IMG/VR virus record: IMGVR_UViG_3300043408_000084
Location: 1 to 34,539 of that record
Reading direction: 5' to 3' (one strand)
DNA from: a virus
DNA: 34,539 nt
In this document: one piece after another, positions 1 to 9,000 of the stretch
Numbering within the stretch: the stretch's first letter is position 1
Layout: every line of letters starts with the position of its first letter
Made by a program: the position numbers and the translations under genes
Notes under the pieces: model-generated
Seen by the model: the letters and a program-made list of their open reading frames with translations, nothing else
Databases searched by the model: none
Told to the model about the DNA's origin: nothing

Positions 1-144
1 CCGGTGCCGGTTGCTCCGATAAATCTCAGAGACTGCGCTCCATTGGTCTCATTGCTGACCGTCCAGATTTGCGGGGCAAGCGGGACGATAACGTCTCGCG
101 TAGTGGTCAGGCTGACCGTGCTTGTGAACCTCAGTACCTGATTG
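1..144. repeat. Terminal direct repeat, left copy (contig closes to a circle)
   Basis: Bases 21-144 are identical to 34416-34539, and bases 1-20 align with 34396-34415 with mismatches at 10, 12-15 and 18. The open reading frame on the minus strand is in the same phase in both copies, so joining them rebuilds one tail-fibre gene. The simplest reading is a circularly permuted or circular assembly of about 34,395 bp. The mismatched edge suggests two sequence variants in the source population rather than a true biological terminal repeat. Confidence 0.8.
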
Positions 145-593
145 CGCGCCTCGGCTGCGGTGAGCGTGATATTCGCGTCCGCGGTCATGCTGCGGCTGAG
201 CAACCCAGCTACATGCAGCGGCTGCACCCAAGCCCTCCGATCCGTGTAGCTGGTCACGGTGGTGGCGTTTGTCACAACCTCGTAGAGCGGAATTCGGCCT
301 GCGGTGAATCCGGTGGTGTTGCCCGACACCGAGCCTGCCCTAGTTGCCTCGACGAAATTAGTGGCGCTGGCAGTTAGGGCGACCGACGAATTGCCGATTG
401 CCGTCAGCGCTCCATCGACCAGCATTTCTCCGCCGTAAAAGCCCCAGGTTAGAAGCCCTGTCGTAGAGGCTCGACGGCCGAATAGGATAGACGGGCTTGA
501 TGCGTCAAAGTAGCCGTTAGCCGTGACTTCTTTTTGACTTTGCCCCTCGGCGATAAAGTCAGGGACGCCGCTTGATCCGCTTGAGTCAGCCAT
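1..593 (-). CDS. Tail fibre or baseplate protein, DUF2793-like N-terminus (cut by the contig end)
   Basis: The ATG at 593 overlaps the stop of the upstream hub gene as TAATG, so the two are translationally coupled. The N-terminus reads MADSSGSSGVPDFIAEGQSQ followed by KEVTANGYFDA, which resembles the 'AQAQKEVTVNEAL' opening of DUF2793 phage proteins. The rest is small, polar and threonine-rich, as in fibre shafts. The gene leaves the window at base 1 and continues as 34314-34539. Joined at the repeat the protein is about 224 residues. It probably sits at the tail tip next to the hub and may carry host-binding specificity. The family call rests on the short N-terminal motif only. Confidence 0.6.
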   Translation of the reverse strand, partial: MADSSGSSGVPDFIAEGQSQKEVTANGYFDASSPSILFGRRASTTGLLTWGFYGGEMLVDGALTAIGNSSVALTASATNFVEATRAGSVSGNTTGFTAGRIPLYEVVTNATTVTSYTDRRAWVQPLHVAGLLSRSMTADANITLTAAEARNQVLRFTSTVSLTTTRDVIVPLAPQIWTVSNETNGAQSLRFIGATGT

Positions 594-3500
594 TAGTAAT
601 CAATCCGCAAGTTGTCAAAGAAAACGCTAGTCGCGCCAGTGGAGTACAGGGCGAACTGACCAGCGCCGGTAAAAGTTGCGTCAGTAACAGAGATGCGCTG
701 GATGCCGTTGATGAAAACTCTATGCAGGGTTCCGCTGACCTCAATACGCATACGGAATGTGCCAACCGTTGGGCCAGTAATCACAATTGAAGCCAGATCG
801 TTTTCTGTGCCGCCCGAAATATTGTTGACGCCTATTTTTAGAGTGAGGAAAATACCACCAGTGTCCGGAAGGAACATAGCCGCATAAGCATACGAGCCAA
901 AACTACTAGACCATGCATTAGTCCTGTAAATTACCCCTTGCCACCCAGCTCCGGTTTGATTTGTGCAGTCCACTTCTAGCGCAAAATTTGCAGCGCCTAA
1001 TGCTGTATCCAGTCGGCTCCAGGCTCGACCGAATGATCCAGCATTAAGTGCATAACGCAGACCGTTAATCGAATGAGTAGGCGGGCCATTGCCGAATAGG
1101 GTATGACCAGCTAACGAGCTGTCGTCCCAATTGCGCGTAAACGGCAAAAGCGGCGCGCTGATTACAGCGTCTGCAATTTCCCCTCGCCCGTACCTATTGG
1201 ACTTCTGCCATACTTTTAGGCGTACCGTCTGCCAGGGGAAATTGGTCGTTGCGATTTGCGTTTCAATTGGGATCTCCCATGACCGCTGACCAAAATCGGA
1301 CAAGTAGAAAATCCGAATGTCCCCGCTAGTGGTTGTTACCTCGACGTCGTAGACCTCTTTTTCCTCGTCGAGCGGAACGTCACTCCCATCCTCCCACGCG
1401 GCGTTTATCCGCGCTCTACGAGTCCATCGGATCACGTAGACATTATTCACACCCCGGACAGCCGAGAGAAGAACGGGGCTTAGAGGCCGAAGCGCTCTGC
1501 CTGCATGTCTTACCGTCTGGTAGTACGAAATATCTCGACGGCCACCGAGCGTACTGGCTACGTAAGTCCACTGCCCACGCTCATCAATCGCATCAACCTG
1601 TATCCGTCGAACGGCCTGAGGCGTGAGTAAAACAAAGCGCTCGCTCGCTACATGCGCGGTTGCAACGTCGTTTGTTGCAAGCCTTGCTCTAAGCAACCCC
1701 TTAAGACGATACGTTGTGCCGCTGATTAAAGTCGCGTCCCGGAATTGGACAACCTCGTCTCCGATGCAGGCAACGTTTGCGCCGTTTAAAACGGCAACAT
1801 CAGTCACGCTCGATAGAGTGCCACTCAACAACTCTACGTCGCATTGGCTACTCATGTCCCAAACGTTGGGGCCGGACCAATTGGGGAGAGCAGTTACGGT
1901 ACGCCCCAGAGTGCCGCTTATGTAAATGCTTAGCTGGTAGTCCCACGTCGTCCCGTTGATGGGTCTGCGTTCGATGGCCGCGCCTGTCCACCGACTCCCC
2001 CCAAGCGCAAAGACCGCAGCGTATACACCTCGGTCATCATCATCTGCCCTTAGAGCCGGCAGGTTCATGACCTCGAGGTGGGTCATCGCTGGCAAGGTAA
2101 TGCCGACCCCGGGAGGCGTTAGACCCGGAGTAGCAGTTGCCGAGTACACGACCCCGGAATGGTCGACCGCCTCGAAATTGACCAGAGGCCCGGACTCCGA
2201 CTTGCGAACAATGCGGACACCAAAATTATCGGCAGGCGTAACTAGCGAAACAATGTCGCCCGGTTCTAGATGCGACCATTTACGAGTTGTCGAAAACTTG
2301 CGCTGGTTGCGAGCGACCCATGCCTCGGTCAACAGTATTTGAGCGGCATCGGCTGCGCGCTGATCAGTCAGGGCAACAGGGATATCCAATTCGATGACCT
2401 GCTGGCTTCCGGTGGTCATCCGACTAGCGCTTTGGGCACTAACTTGATAGTCGGCCCCTGTGCTTCTATACCGCAGAGTCAGACGCGCAGGCAGGTCAGT
2501 TTCTTGCGAGCGAGAACTTTCGACCAGATCAACCGTATCATCCGTGGCCGATGCCCCGAGATCGTCTGCCGTGATGGTCGCAACAGTGCTCCCGTTACGT
2601 TGAGAAAATCTCAGCTTGGCGTCTGACTCGACACCGAAAAACGGATACACCCTTGACAGGGCTTCAATGGCAGACCGGGCCGTCTGAGATTGAGACAGGC
2701 CATATCCAACAACAGGGTCTGTGAGTGTGGCTGTATCCAGTTGACCAGCCGTCAAGCCTGCTTTTTGCGCAAGCGACGAAACCACACTGCCAACAGTCCT
2801 AGTGGTCGCTGGGCCACCGCTTAAACGGCTGTAGATGTAGATATGTCGCCTAGGCGGCGGGAAGTTGCTCGACGTATCCCCTGTAATACAACACAACCCG
2901 CGATCCGCATAAATCGAAATGTAGTTAGCGACGAAACTGCCCGGGAGAGACGGGCGGTTAGGCGGTTCGCTAGAGTAAAAAGTCATGTGTCGGCGTAAAA
3001 CATTGTCTTTGCCGATCTTGTAAACGCCTACTCCAGACGATTGCCCAATAGCCGGAGGGGTACACCAGATATGCTCTAAGTCGCTTTCCATCATTGCGAC
3101 TTCGCTCCGGCCAGACCTTTGAGTTACCGGAGATACGCCGAAGGAGTTGCCATCTTCGCCGTCTACAAAGCTTGTCGTCCCGCTCCTAACAAGATCTAGA
3201 GAAACGCCGTTATAGCGAAACAGAAAAAACTCGGTTGCCGGCTGAATGCTGGGGGCGGTTAATACAAGATAGTGGGCGCAGTCAACACATGCGATTACAG
3301 CAACGATGGTTTTGCTTATAAGCGGTGTGCCGAAGATTAGATCGCTAACTTCTTTGGTTTCTAAGTCAAACAAATACAAGGTGGGCCTGGCGCCGGGGTT
3401 GTTTTGATTCCAGTTTAGAGTTGAGGTCTCTCCAAGGCGCCATACGCCGTAATCCTGCTGCTGGTTAAATGATGGGAGGTAGATGTCTGCACTTGTTCGA

Positions 3501-4342
3501 CCAGACGACCCTATGTAGTTTCCATCCGAGTCGTAAAGCCAAACCGGAGCGGATATCGGATTGCCTAAAACTCCAGGCTGCTCCGCAATACGAATGAGGC
3601 CGCCAGAAAATCCGCATATAACAGTTCTGGGGGACGCTCTTGAAATCGGCGAATTAAAGTCCGTAGCAAGCACTCGGAATCCCGGAGCGATTCCGCCGCT
3701 TTCAACTACCTCAAACGTTAGGTTAGGTATGCGGTTGCCAAACTCCGCCAGCTCAAGATCGCGGAAAACCGCATACGCCAAACCTCTGTATGCCGGCACG
3801 TTGCCAACACCGAGAACCGTCTCGATTGCCGGGTCGGGGAGTTGAGTGTTGGAGCCGACATAGACTGTCATAGACTCGCCGACTCGAATACTCCCGGTGA
3901 TTGCCTCAGCGTCTGCCGTCTCGCTCACGTCGTAGACGAGGCGAGAGTCTGCCCAAATTCGGAGAACCCCAGAGATTGGACCCTCGCACAAACCCACGGC
4001 AAAGCTTGCACGGTATGAGTACTCAACCGCTGTTTGACTAGGGCCGCCCTTACCACCGGCGTCCCGTTCGGTGCGTGTCTCGATTAGATCGGTCGACCAT
4101 ATGATGTTGCCGGCCAGCCTCCACGATCCGTAAACGACGGGGATCGTTAGCCCGAGCGTGCTTGACTGGACCGACAGCTCACTAAGCCGTGGCCCTTGGG
4201 AGACAATCTCTTCCGGGAACAACCACCACCCGGCAGCGTTGCCGATAGCGGAACCAATGGCCGCGCCGAACGGGCCGCCCACTGCGGCGCCAACCGCTTG
4301 ACCGGTTAGAGTCAGTACAGCCCGCGCAGTTGAATCACTCAC
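593..4342 (-). CDS. Tail tip / central hub protein (Phage-tail_3 type) with lectin-like C-terminus
   Basis: About 1,249 residues. The N-terminus has a glycine/alanine-rich hydrophobic stretch (AVGAAVGGPFGAAIGSAIGN) followed by an 'IPVVYGSWRLAGNIIW' segment typical of gene-transfer-agent-like tail tip proteins and lambda J relatives, but without the TIM-barrel glycosidase domain of the longer GTA versions. A roughly 300-residue beta-rich insertion (about 245-540) separates this from the downstream hub region, which resumes near TVGSVVSSLAQKAGLTAGQL. The last ~180 residues look like a concanavalin/LamG-type jelly roll ending in FFDNLRIDY. I chose GTG at 4342 because it overlaps the peptidase stop and has a GGGG Shine-Dalgarno; the ATG at 4396 has none. 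Likely role: cell-surface recognition and genome delivery at the tail tip. Confidence 0.8.
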   Translation of the reverse strand: MSDSTARAVLTLTGQAVGAAVGGPFGAAIGSAIGNAAGWWLFPEEIVSQGPRLSELSVQSSTLGLTIPVVYGSWRLAGNIIWSTDLIETRTERDAGGKGGPSQTAVEYSYRASFAVGLCEGPISGVLRIWADSRLVYDVSETADAEAITGSIRVGESMTVYVGSNTQLPDPAIETVLGVGNVPAYRGLAYAVFRDLELAEFGNRIPNLTFEVVESGGIAPGFRVLATDFNSPISRASPRTVICGFSGGLIRIAEQPGVLGNPISAPVWLYDSDGNYIGSSGRTSADIYLPSFNQQQDYGVWRLGETSTLNWNQNNPGARPTLYLFDLETKEVSDLIFGTPLISKTIVAVIACVDCAHYLVLTAPSIQPATEFFLFRYNGVSLDLVRSGTTSFVDGEDGNSFGVSPVTQRSGRSEVAMMESDLEHIWCTPPAIGQSSGVGVYKIGKDNVLRRHMTFYSSEPPNRPSLPGSFVANYISIYADRGLCCITGDTSSNFPPPRRHIYIYSRLSGGPATTRTVGSVVSSLAQKAGLTAGQLDTATLTDPVVGYGLSQSQTARSAIEALSRVYPFFGVESDAKLRFSQRNGSTVATITADDLGASATDDTVDLVESSRSQETDLPARLTLRYRSTGADYQVSAQSASRMTTGSQQVIELDIPVALTDQRAADAAQILLTEAWVARNQRKFSTTRKWSHLEPGDIVSLVTPADNFGVRIVRKSESGPLVNFEAVDHSGVVYSATATPGLTPPGVGITLPAMTHLEVMNLPALRADDDDRGVYAAVFALGGSRWTGAAIERRPINGTTWDYQLSIYISGTLGRTVTALPNWSGPNVWDMSSQCDVELLSGTLSSVTDVAVLNGANVACIGDEVVQFRDATLISGTTYRLKGLLRARLATNDVATAHVASERFVLLTPQAVRRIQVDAIDERGQWTYVASTLGGRRDISYYQTVRHAGRALRPLSPVLLSAVRGVNNVYVIRWTRRARINAAWEDGSDVPLDEEKEVYDVEVTTTSGDIRIFYLSDFGQRSWEIPIETQIATTNFPWQTVRLKVWQKSNRYGRGEIADAVISAPLLPFTRNWDDSSLAGHTLFGNGPPTHSINGLRYALNAGSFGRAWSRLDTALGAANFALEVDCTNQTGAGWQGVIYRTNAWSSSFGSYAYAAMFLPDTGGIFLTLKIGVNNISGGTENDLASIVITGPTVGTFRMRIEVSGTLHRVFINGIQRISVTDATFTGAGQFALYSTGATSVFFDNLRIDY

Positions 4343-4769
4343 CTGCAACCCCGGGCAAAGCGAACGCCGCGACGATCCTCGAGCGCCACGTGTCATCTAG
4401 TTGATGCTCAACTACCGCACGCGCGGGAGCGCTTGCGTGAATGACTGAAAAGCCGCCGTAAAGATACGGGGCAACAAACGCTAGGTGAGTTGGGTTTTGC
4501 TCGAACCGCATTACAGCAACATCGCCAGCATCTAGGTCTGAAATATTGATGCGGGTCATGTAACGGGTACAGAGATCAATCATTGACCGGCCATCGGCCT
4601 GGCGATCATAAGGCGGGAGAGTGATGGACGTAATGAGCCCGACCTCTTTCGCCACCCCCGCGATTAAGCCCACACAATCACAAGCCGCCCCCTTGACACT
4701 GGCTTGATGCTGCCAGCGCGTGCCAATCCAGCCACGCGCAGCTTGCACAATGTCACCCCGGCTCGCCAT
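4335..4769 (-). CDS. Tail-tip NlpC/P60 cell-wall peptidase
   Basis: 144 residues, the usual size of the GTA gp14-like NlpC/P60 tail peptidases. The catalytic cysteine is in the motif ACDCVGLI (Cys32) and the catalytic histidine is in NPTHLAFV. The enzyme is expected to cut peptide cross-links of peptidoglycan during tail-tube penetration. It lies in the fixed order DUF2460, DUF2163, NlpC/P60, hub, and its start shares a base with the DUF2163 stop. It overlaps the GTG of the next gene by eight bases. Confidence 0.85.
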   Translation of the reverse strand: MASRGDIVQAARGWIGTRWQHQASVKGAACDCVGLIAGVAKEVGLITSITLPPYDRQADGRSMIDLCTRYMTRINISDLDAGDVAVMRFEQNPTHLAFVAPYLYGGFSVIHASAPARAVVEHQLDDTWRSRIVAAFALPGVAGE

Positions 4770-5611
4770 TACGTGCCACCGTAACGTAGGGTCTTATCGA
4801 CCCCCGGGACGTGGGGGAAGCCGCGGAAGTTGACAAGGTTGTTGAATTTGACCTTGCAGTGATCCGTCGTTTTGTTGCAGCCCTGGACGACCGAGAATTG
4901 ATCGCCGATCAAAACGTTAAACGGCATAGGCAAAAACAACGTGACGCCTCCAGAGCCCGTATTTGAGCGAACCTCCATTTGACGCCCGGTGTTTTGACCC
5001 GAGGTCCACGTCAAACGACCTCCGGCATAAACATCTACCGCACCGACCAAAGCAGACGCAACAAACTGCCGGTTATCAGTGACCGACGTGATAGTCCCTG
5101 TCCCGGTTACTCCGGCCAGATTGACGCCGCACCTAGAGTCACCCAGGTCAGCATCGCAGGTCGGTAAATAAGTCCGGGTGATGGTCCGCTGTAGCGCGTT
5201 CATCAGCCCCCTAACCTCGACCTGCCAAGAACCTTTTGATCTAGAGACCTCGCCGAATTGCCCAACGCGTAGGACCATCTCGCCCTGGGTCAGGTCGGAC
5301 ACATTAACGAGAGACACCCGCACTTGTGCGCCATCCCACAAGCCCGCCTCTAGGTCGGCCTCGGTGATATCTGGCCCGCTCAACAATCCCAGCACGTCAA
5401 GGTTATCCGTTGCCAAGTCGGAGGTGGATTCAACCGCTGACGCGCTGGCACCGGTTGCGGCTTTGTAAAGCACGCCGCTATACGAGATATCGATATCCGA
5501 GTCCGTGAATCCGAATACCTGTTGATCTCTGCGAGTGACGCGGACTATGGTCCTGATCGTCGTGACCGGCTGCGCGATATGACTAAGTAGACCAGCAGAA
5601 ATGCTCTTCAC
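4769..5611 (-). CDS. Tail-tip protein, DUF2163 (BR0599 family)
   Basis: 280 residues from a GTG start. The N-terminus (MKSISAGLLSHIAQPVTTIR) and the segment RDQQVFGFTDSDIDI match the DUF2163 opening, and the C-terminal half has the conserved cysteine cluster CDADLGDSRCGVNL and VVQGCNKTTDHCKVKF of the BR0599 family. In GTA-like tails this protein joins the distal tail ring to the hub. GTG at 5611 is preferred over the in-frame TTG at 5641 because it overlaps the preceding TGA as GTGA and yields the family's normal N-terminus. Confidence 0.85.
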   Translation of the reverse strand: MKSISAGLLSHIAQPVTTIRTIVRVTRRDQQVFGFTDSDIDISYSGVLYKAATGASASAVESTSDLATDNLDVLGLLSGPDITEADLEAGLWDGAQVRVSLVNVSDLTQGEMVLRVGQFGEVSRSKGSWQVEVRGLMNALQRTITRTYLPTCDADLGDSRCGVNLAGVTGTGTITSVTDNRQFVASALVGAVDVYAGGRLTWTSGQNTGRQMEVRSNTGSGGVTLFLPMPFNVLIGDQFSVVQGCNKTTDHCKVKFNNLVNFRGFPHVPGVDKTLRYGGT

Positions 5612-6510
5612 GTTCGCAGCTCGATCAAATTGGTCTGCCAACTGTAGAGCAGTTCATTTTGAGTTCGGTCGATAATCTGTATGCGCGCTTCGTCGGATTC
5701 AAAGCGGACCGGAACGTCGAACTCCCCCGACCACGTAAGGGCGTCTGTCGGCTGAGGGAAAAATCTAGCCGTCCCTCCGGTGGCAGTGAGTCCAGTGGTT
5801 GAGGTGCTAATCGTAATGTTAGCCCCACCCACACCAGTTACCGCATGGCTGCGCCCATTCAGAATGGTTGCAGCGGTGCCGGTCACACCCTCGATCCATA
5901 TGCGCCCGCCAAGGGCAAGATTAGGGGAAAAGGCGGTTGCCAGCGTCATGGCGTGCGTTGCGCCGACGGTGTGCGTATTGATTACGCGAGTCTGGTCATT
6001 GACAAACGTGATCACGCCTGTCGTTGTGTCAATTGAGATATTGCCGTTCGCCACGCCAACTGTGACCGGCGATCCGTTGCGCAAAACAATAACTGTCCCG
6101 GAGACCGGCTTGCGAATTCGGCGAGCCTCTGCAAACGTGCCAGACCCATAACGACGCATGAGCTGGTAGGTTGCTACGCCGTCACCTGTTCCAGGCGTGC
6201 CCTGGTCAATTGTGCCCAGGAAAGGTTGCAAAACGCCAGCGGTCGATGCAACTCGATAATCAGACCAATCTCTGAACCGAAACCCATAAGCCGCGCCGCG
6301 CATCATGCGGAAAAATGCGAGCAGCTCATCCTTTTGCGCTTCGGTTCTTGGGCTGTGGCTAATGTCGTATCTAGCCCTGGCTTGTGACCAGTTGATGTTT
6401 CGACTCTCGAATCCGGCGCGAACGGTAATGATGTCCGTGCTGTACCCCGGCCCACCACTGGCTTGCACCGATATCCGTTCCGGGAATCGCGGGGTTTCCA
6501 TGAAAGCCAT
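5608..6510 (-). CDS. Distal tail protein, DUF2460
   Basis: 300 residues. The N-terminal half has the DUF2460 landmarks METPRFPERIS and the FRMMRGAAYGFRFRDWSDYR segment; the C-terminus LLYSWQTNLIELR is also typical. The middle (about 150-250) is an extra threonine/glycine-rich beta segment, so the protein is longer than the usual ~210 residues. Expected role: ring at the distal end of the tail tube below the tape measure. It starts just after the tape-measure stop, with a weak GGA ribosome site, and overlaps the next gene by four bases. Confidence 0.85.
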   Translation of the reverse strand: MAFMETPRFPERISVQASGGPGYSTDIITVRAGFESRNINWSQARARYDISHSPRTEAQKDELLAFFRMMRGAAYGFRFRDWSDYRVASTAGVLQPFLGTIDQGTPGTGDGVATYQLMRRYGSGTFAEARRIRKPVSGTVIVLRNGSPVTVGVANGNISIDTTTGVITFVNDQTRVINTHTVGATHAMTLATAFSPNLALGGRIWIEGVTGTAATILNGRSHAVTGVGGANITISTSTTGLTATGGTARFFPQPTDALTWSGEFDVPVRFESDEARIQIIDRTQNELLYSWQTNLIELRT

Positions 6511-6513
6511 GGG

Positions 6514-8361
6514 TTATCCGTTCCGCCGTCCGGCCATCGACAACTGACGGCCAACGGCCAAGCCAATCTGATTAGCGGTCTGCCTCGTTACGTTTGTCCC
6601 GGGAGGCAGATTAATGTTGATGTTCATGGAGCCGCCACCGTTGGGCACAATCTGCCCACTGCTGCGAGGGACAAACAATTCGGGACCACGTTCTCCTACC
6701 AGGTAGCCCATGCCGGCAGCCACAGGGCCGCCCATGGCGCGAGCGCCGCCGAAACCGAGAAATCCTCCGATGCTGCTAAGAATACTGCCAAGGCCGCCAC
6801 TCTCACCGCTTCCTCGTAAGGACTGCGTAAGCGCCCTTGTAAGCGGCTCAATAATTAGCAACTGCGTTGTCAGCTTGAGTACGTCTTGCAAAAGAGACTC
6901 AAAAAATGACTTTATACCGCCAGCCCCGCCAGACTCGATGAATCGACCTAACGAACTGGAAAATGCAAGCGCGAGTTGATCGGTAGCATCTTTGGTCCGG
7001 TCTACTTCATCACGAATTCCGGCAATGCCCTTCACTGTTTTTTCCAGCTCTTCTGCGGAGAATATTTCGCCAGATGCGAGGCGCGCTTCAAGTCGCGCCG
7101 CCTGTGCGATCTTCAAAGCTTCGGCAGTACGGCCAGAGAATTCATCTAACTGTGCGTCAAGCTGGCGTGTTTTTTCAAGCTCTTCTTTCTGGATGCGCGC
7201 GAGCTCTTCGCGTAACTCTTTTTCCTGACGAGCCGCCTCGACTCGTTCAATCTCTAAAAACAGAAGCTCTCTTACTTGTGGAGTGTCAATCGACGGATTT
7301 GCGCGCAGCGTCTGAATCGCTCGTTCTTTTAGCGATATTTCTTCGATGATGTCGCGCTCACGTTCTAGCTGGCTCACAAACGCTGCCAGCTCACGCCTAG
7401 ATTCCGATATGTCTTCGGCGCGCTCTTTTTCCGTTTTGTCGCGGGTCTTCGGTTTTCTGTCGGGAGGTCTGCCGCCAAGTTCTGGCGGGCCAACAAATTC
7501 GCGCTTAGCGATAGCGCGCTCAAGCTCTTGCAGCTTATTTTGTTCAACCTTGAGCTGCTCTAGCAGATTACGCTCAAGGCGGCTGCCGGGCTTTGTGCGC
7601 TCCAGCGTTTCGGAAATTTCTTCTATTGCTTTTTGTGTCGTTGCCAACTGAGAATCAAGCGATCCTCGCTTTAGCTCTAGTGTGGCGTTAACGATTCCAG
7701 CAATTGACCCTGCGACACTCAGCTTTAGCTGGTCCCAAGAAGCCGACAGCTTGTCGATTTCATTTTGCAGCTTGCCTGCTTCTTCAATGGCGTCACGCGA
7801 TACACCCCCAAACTTTCTTAGACCATCGGAACCTTCCGACAAGAATGTGATGAACTTGGCACCGCCGCGACCAAAGGCGTCGCGCGCCAATGCAGTTTTC
7901 TCAAATCCGTCTGCGTACTTTGATAGCGCATCGGCAGCACGCTCTAGCGCGCCTTCAGTTGTGAGCGTTCCGGACCGAAGCTCGCCTAAGCCAATGCCAA
8001 GCGCCGCGACGGTGCGCTCCGCTTCCTCGCTTCCGTTCCGGGCGTCCTCAAGTACCTGGGCAAACTTGCTTAGACCACCAGTGAGTTCTTCCGACGACAC
8101 ACCGGCCGCGCGCGCGGAGAACTGGAAAGCAGACAAATCTTCTGCCGACAGTCCGATCCCTTTGGCCGTGTCTGCCAGATCGTCAAGCGTGCTAACAAGA
8201 CGGGTGACACCGGCAATAGCAGCGGCGCCGCCAAGGCCAGCAAAGGCAGCGCCAAACGAAGCGAATGAAGCTGCGGTAGATTCAACGCTACCACGCAAGC
8301 CACGAAATACGGCCGACGCACGGTCTTCGGCCGTGACTACGATGGTAGTTTTATTTGTCAT
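6514..8361 (-). CDS. Tail tape measure protein
   Basis: 615 residues, short for the family. It opens with IVVTAEDRASAVFRGLRGSV, then a glycine/alanine-rich hydrophobic region (residues 30-70), a long charged helical section predicted to be coiled coil (about 230-430, rich in Glu, Lys, Arg, Leu), and a hydrophobic glycine-rich C-terminal part ending in GGGSMNININLPPGTNV. This layout is normal for lambda-type tape measures, which set tail length and are ejected with DNA. Its ATG lies inside the end of the chaperone extension, giving an 11-base overlap. The small size predicts a tail of roughly 90-100 nm by the usual 1.5 angstrom per residue rule (inference). Confidence 0.9.
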   Translation of the reverse strand: MTNKTTIVVTAEDRASAVFRGLRGSVESTAASFASFGAAFAGLGGAAAIAGVTRLVSTLDDLADTAKGIGLSAEDLSAFQFSARAAGVSSEELTGGLSKFAQVLEDARNGSEEAERTVAALGIGLGELRSGTLTTEGALERAADALSKYADGFEKTALARDAFGRGGAKFITFLSEGSDGLRKFGGVSRDAIEEAGKLQNEIDKLSASWDQLKLSVAGSIAGIVNATLELKRGSLDSQLATTQKAIEEISETLERTKPGSRLERNLLEQLKVEQNKLQELERAIAKREFVGPPELGGRPPDRKPKTRDKTEKERAEDISESRRELAAFVSQLERERDIIEEISLKERAIQTLRANPSIDTPQVRELLFLEIERVEAARQEKELREELARIQKEELEKTRQLDAQLDEFSGRTAEALKIAQAARLEARLASGEIFSAEELEKTVKGIAGIRDEVDRTKDATDQLALAFSSSLGRFIESGGAGGIKSFFESLLQDVLKLTTQLLIIEPLTRALTQSLRGSGESGGLGSILSSIGGFLGFGGARAMGGPVAAGMGYLVGERGPELFVPRSSGQIVPNGGGSMNININLPPGTNVTRQTANQIGLAVGRQLSMAGRRNG

Positions 8362-9000
8362 GCTGTTTGGACGTTAGTTGATCGCGCACGTATTGCAACA
8401 ACTCCCAAAGCAGTAACGGATCATCGACCGGATGAAGCGCCAAATATAACGGCATCCGCTCTGGCAACCATCCGCCGCACCATCGCCACGCATGATAGAC
8501 AGCGTGCGTATCGGCCGTGAGTGATGGCATCGCTGAGCTGGCAAGACTTGACAGGCCCGCTGAAACAATCTGACCTTGATGCGCCTGGCCGCGCTCCCAA
8601 ACCAGGCGCGCGTCTAGTTTTTTCTGGCGGCCTCTATGCGGGCCGCACGTTTAGACAGGCGATCAAGCAGGGCATCACGCATTGATACCGCCTCAACCGG
8701 GTTAGTGTCCAAAAGCAATGGCACTAGAGCACGGTCGAACGTCACTTCGGGCGCCGGTTCTTTGGGCAGGTCGGGGACCAAGTCGGCCTCTACGATGCCC
8801 GACCAGCCGACTACGCATTGTTCAAGCAGCCCCCGGAAAAACTGAACGGCTCCAGTGTCACCAGTAACTCGCCCAGCCGACGCGATTTCCAACTCATAGG
8901 CCGTTGGCACGCGGAGCACAATTTGTGCGCGCGGACCCAATGCAAAAGAAAATTCCCGCGCCTTGTTGGCGGCTGCAATCAGTCGTTCAATCTCGCTCAT
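8351..9000 (-). CDS. Tail assembly chaperone, -1 frameshift product (gpGT-like)
   Basis: This is the long product made when the ribosome slips by -1 at A AAA AAC (8623-8617) near the end of the 8614-9000 gene. After the slip the frame reads LDARLVWERG and stays open for 88 codons to the TAA at 8353-8351, giving about 216 residues. The extension overlaps the tape-measure start by 11 bases, exactly where lambda's T extension lies. In lambda-like phages the G part coats the tape measure and the T part recruits the tube protein. The 64-codon frame at 8374-8568 is a shadow. The product is predicted from sequence, not shown. Confidence 0.75.
8581..8623 (-). promoter_or_regulatory. Programmed -1 ribosomal frameshift signal
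   Basis: Read on the minus strand, the slippery heptamer A AAA AAC occupies 8623-8617 in the zero frame (AGA AAA AAC TAG). Seven bases later a perfect 8-bp stem begins: GCGCCTGG (8609-8602) pairs with CCAGGCGC (8588-8581) around a 13-base loop. Heptamer, short spacer and stem are the three textbook parts of a -1 signal, and the zero-frame stop TAG follows immediately. Confidence 0.8.
8614..9000 (-). CDS. Tail assembly chaperone (gpG-like)
   Basis: 128 residues, short form of the tail chaperone, ending RIEAARKN at the slippery site. It sits between the tail tube gene and the tape measure, the invariant position of lambda G-type chaperones, and shares the TAATG junction with the tube gene. Sequence is alpha-helical and acidic to neutral, without recognisable catalytic motifs. 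Expected to be made in excess over the frameshifted form and to keep the tape measure soluble during assembly; neither is part of the mature virion in the family. Confidence 0.75.
   Translation of the reverse strand: MSEIERLIAAANKAREFSFALGPRAQIVLRVPTAYELEIASAGRVTGDTGAVQFFRGLLEQCVVGWSGIVEADLVPDLPKEPAPEVTFDRALVPLLLDTNPVEAVSMRDALLDRLSKRAARIEAARKN

Noticed and set aside
1-600. Diversity-generating retroelement variable region in the fibre gene
   Set aside because: No reverse transcriptase or template repeat in the genome, and the differences at the repeat edge are not adenine-specific.
7682-8377. Plus-strand serine/proline-rich frame opposite the tape measure
   Set aside because: Typical shadow of a helical GC-rich gene.
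8374-8568. 64-codon minus-strand frame between chaperone and tape measure
   Set aside because: The -1 extension of the chaperone covers this region in another frame with a full frameshift signal.
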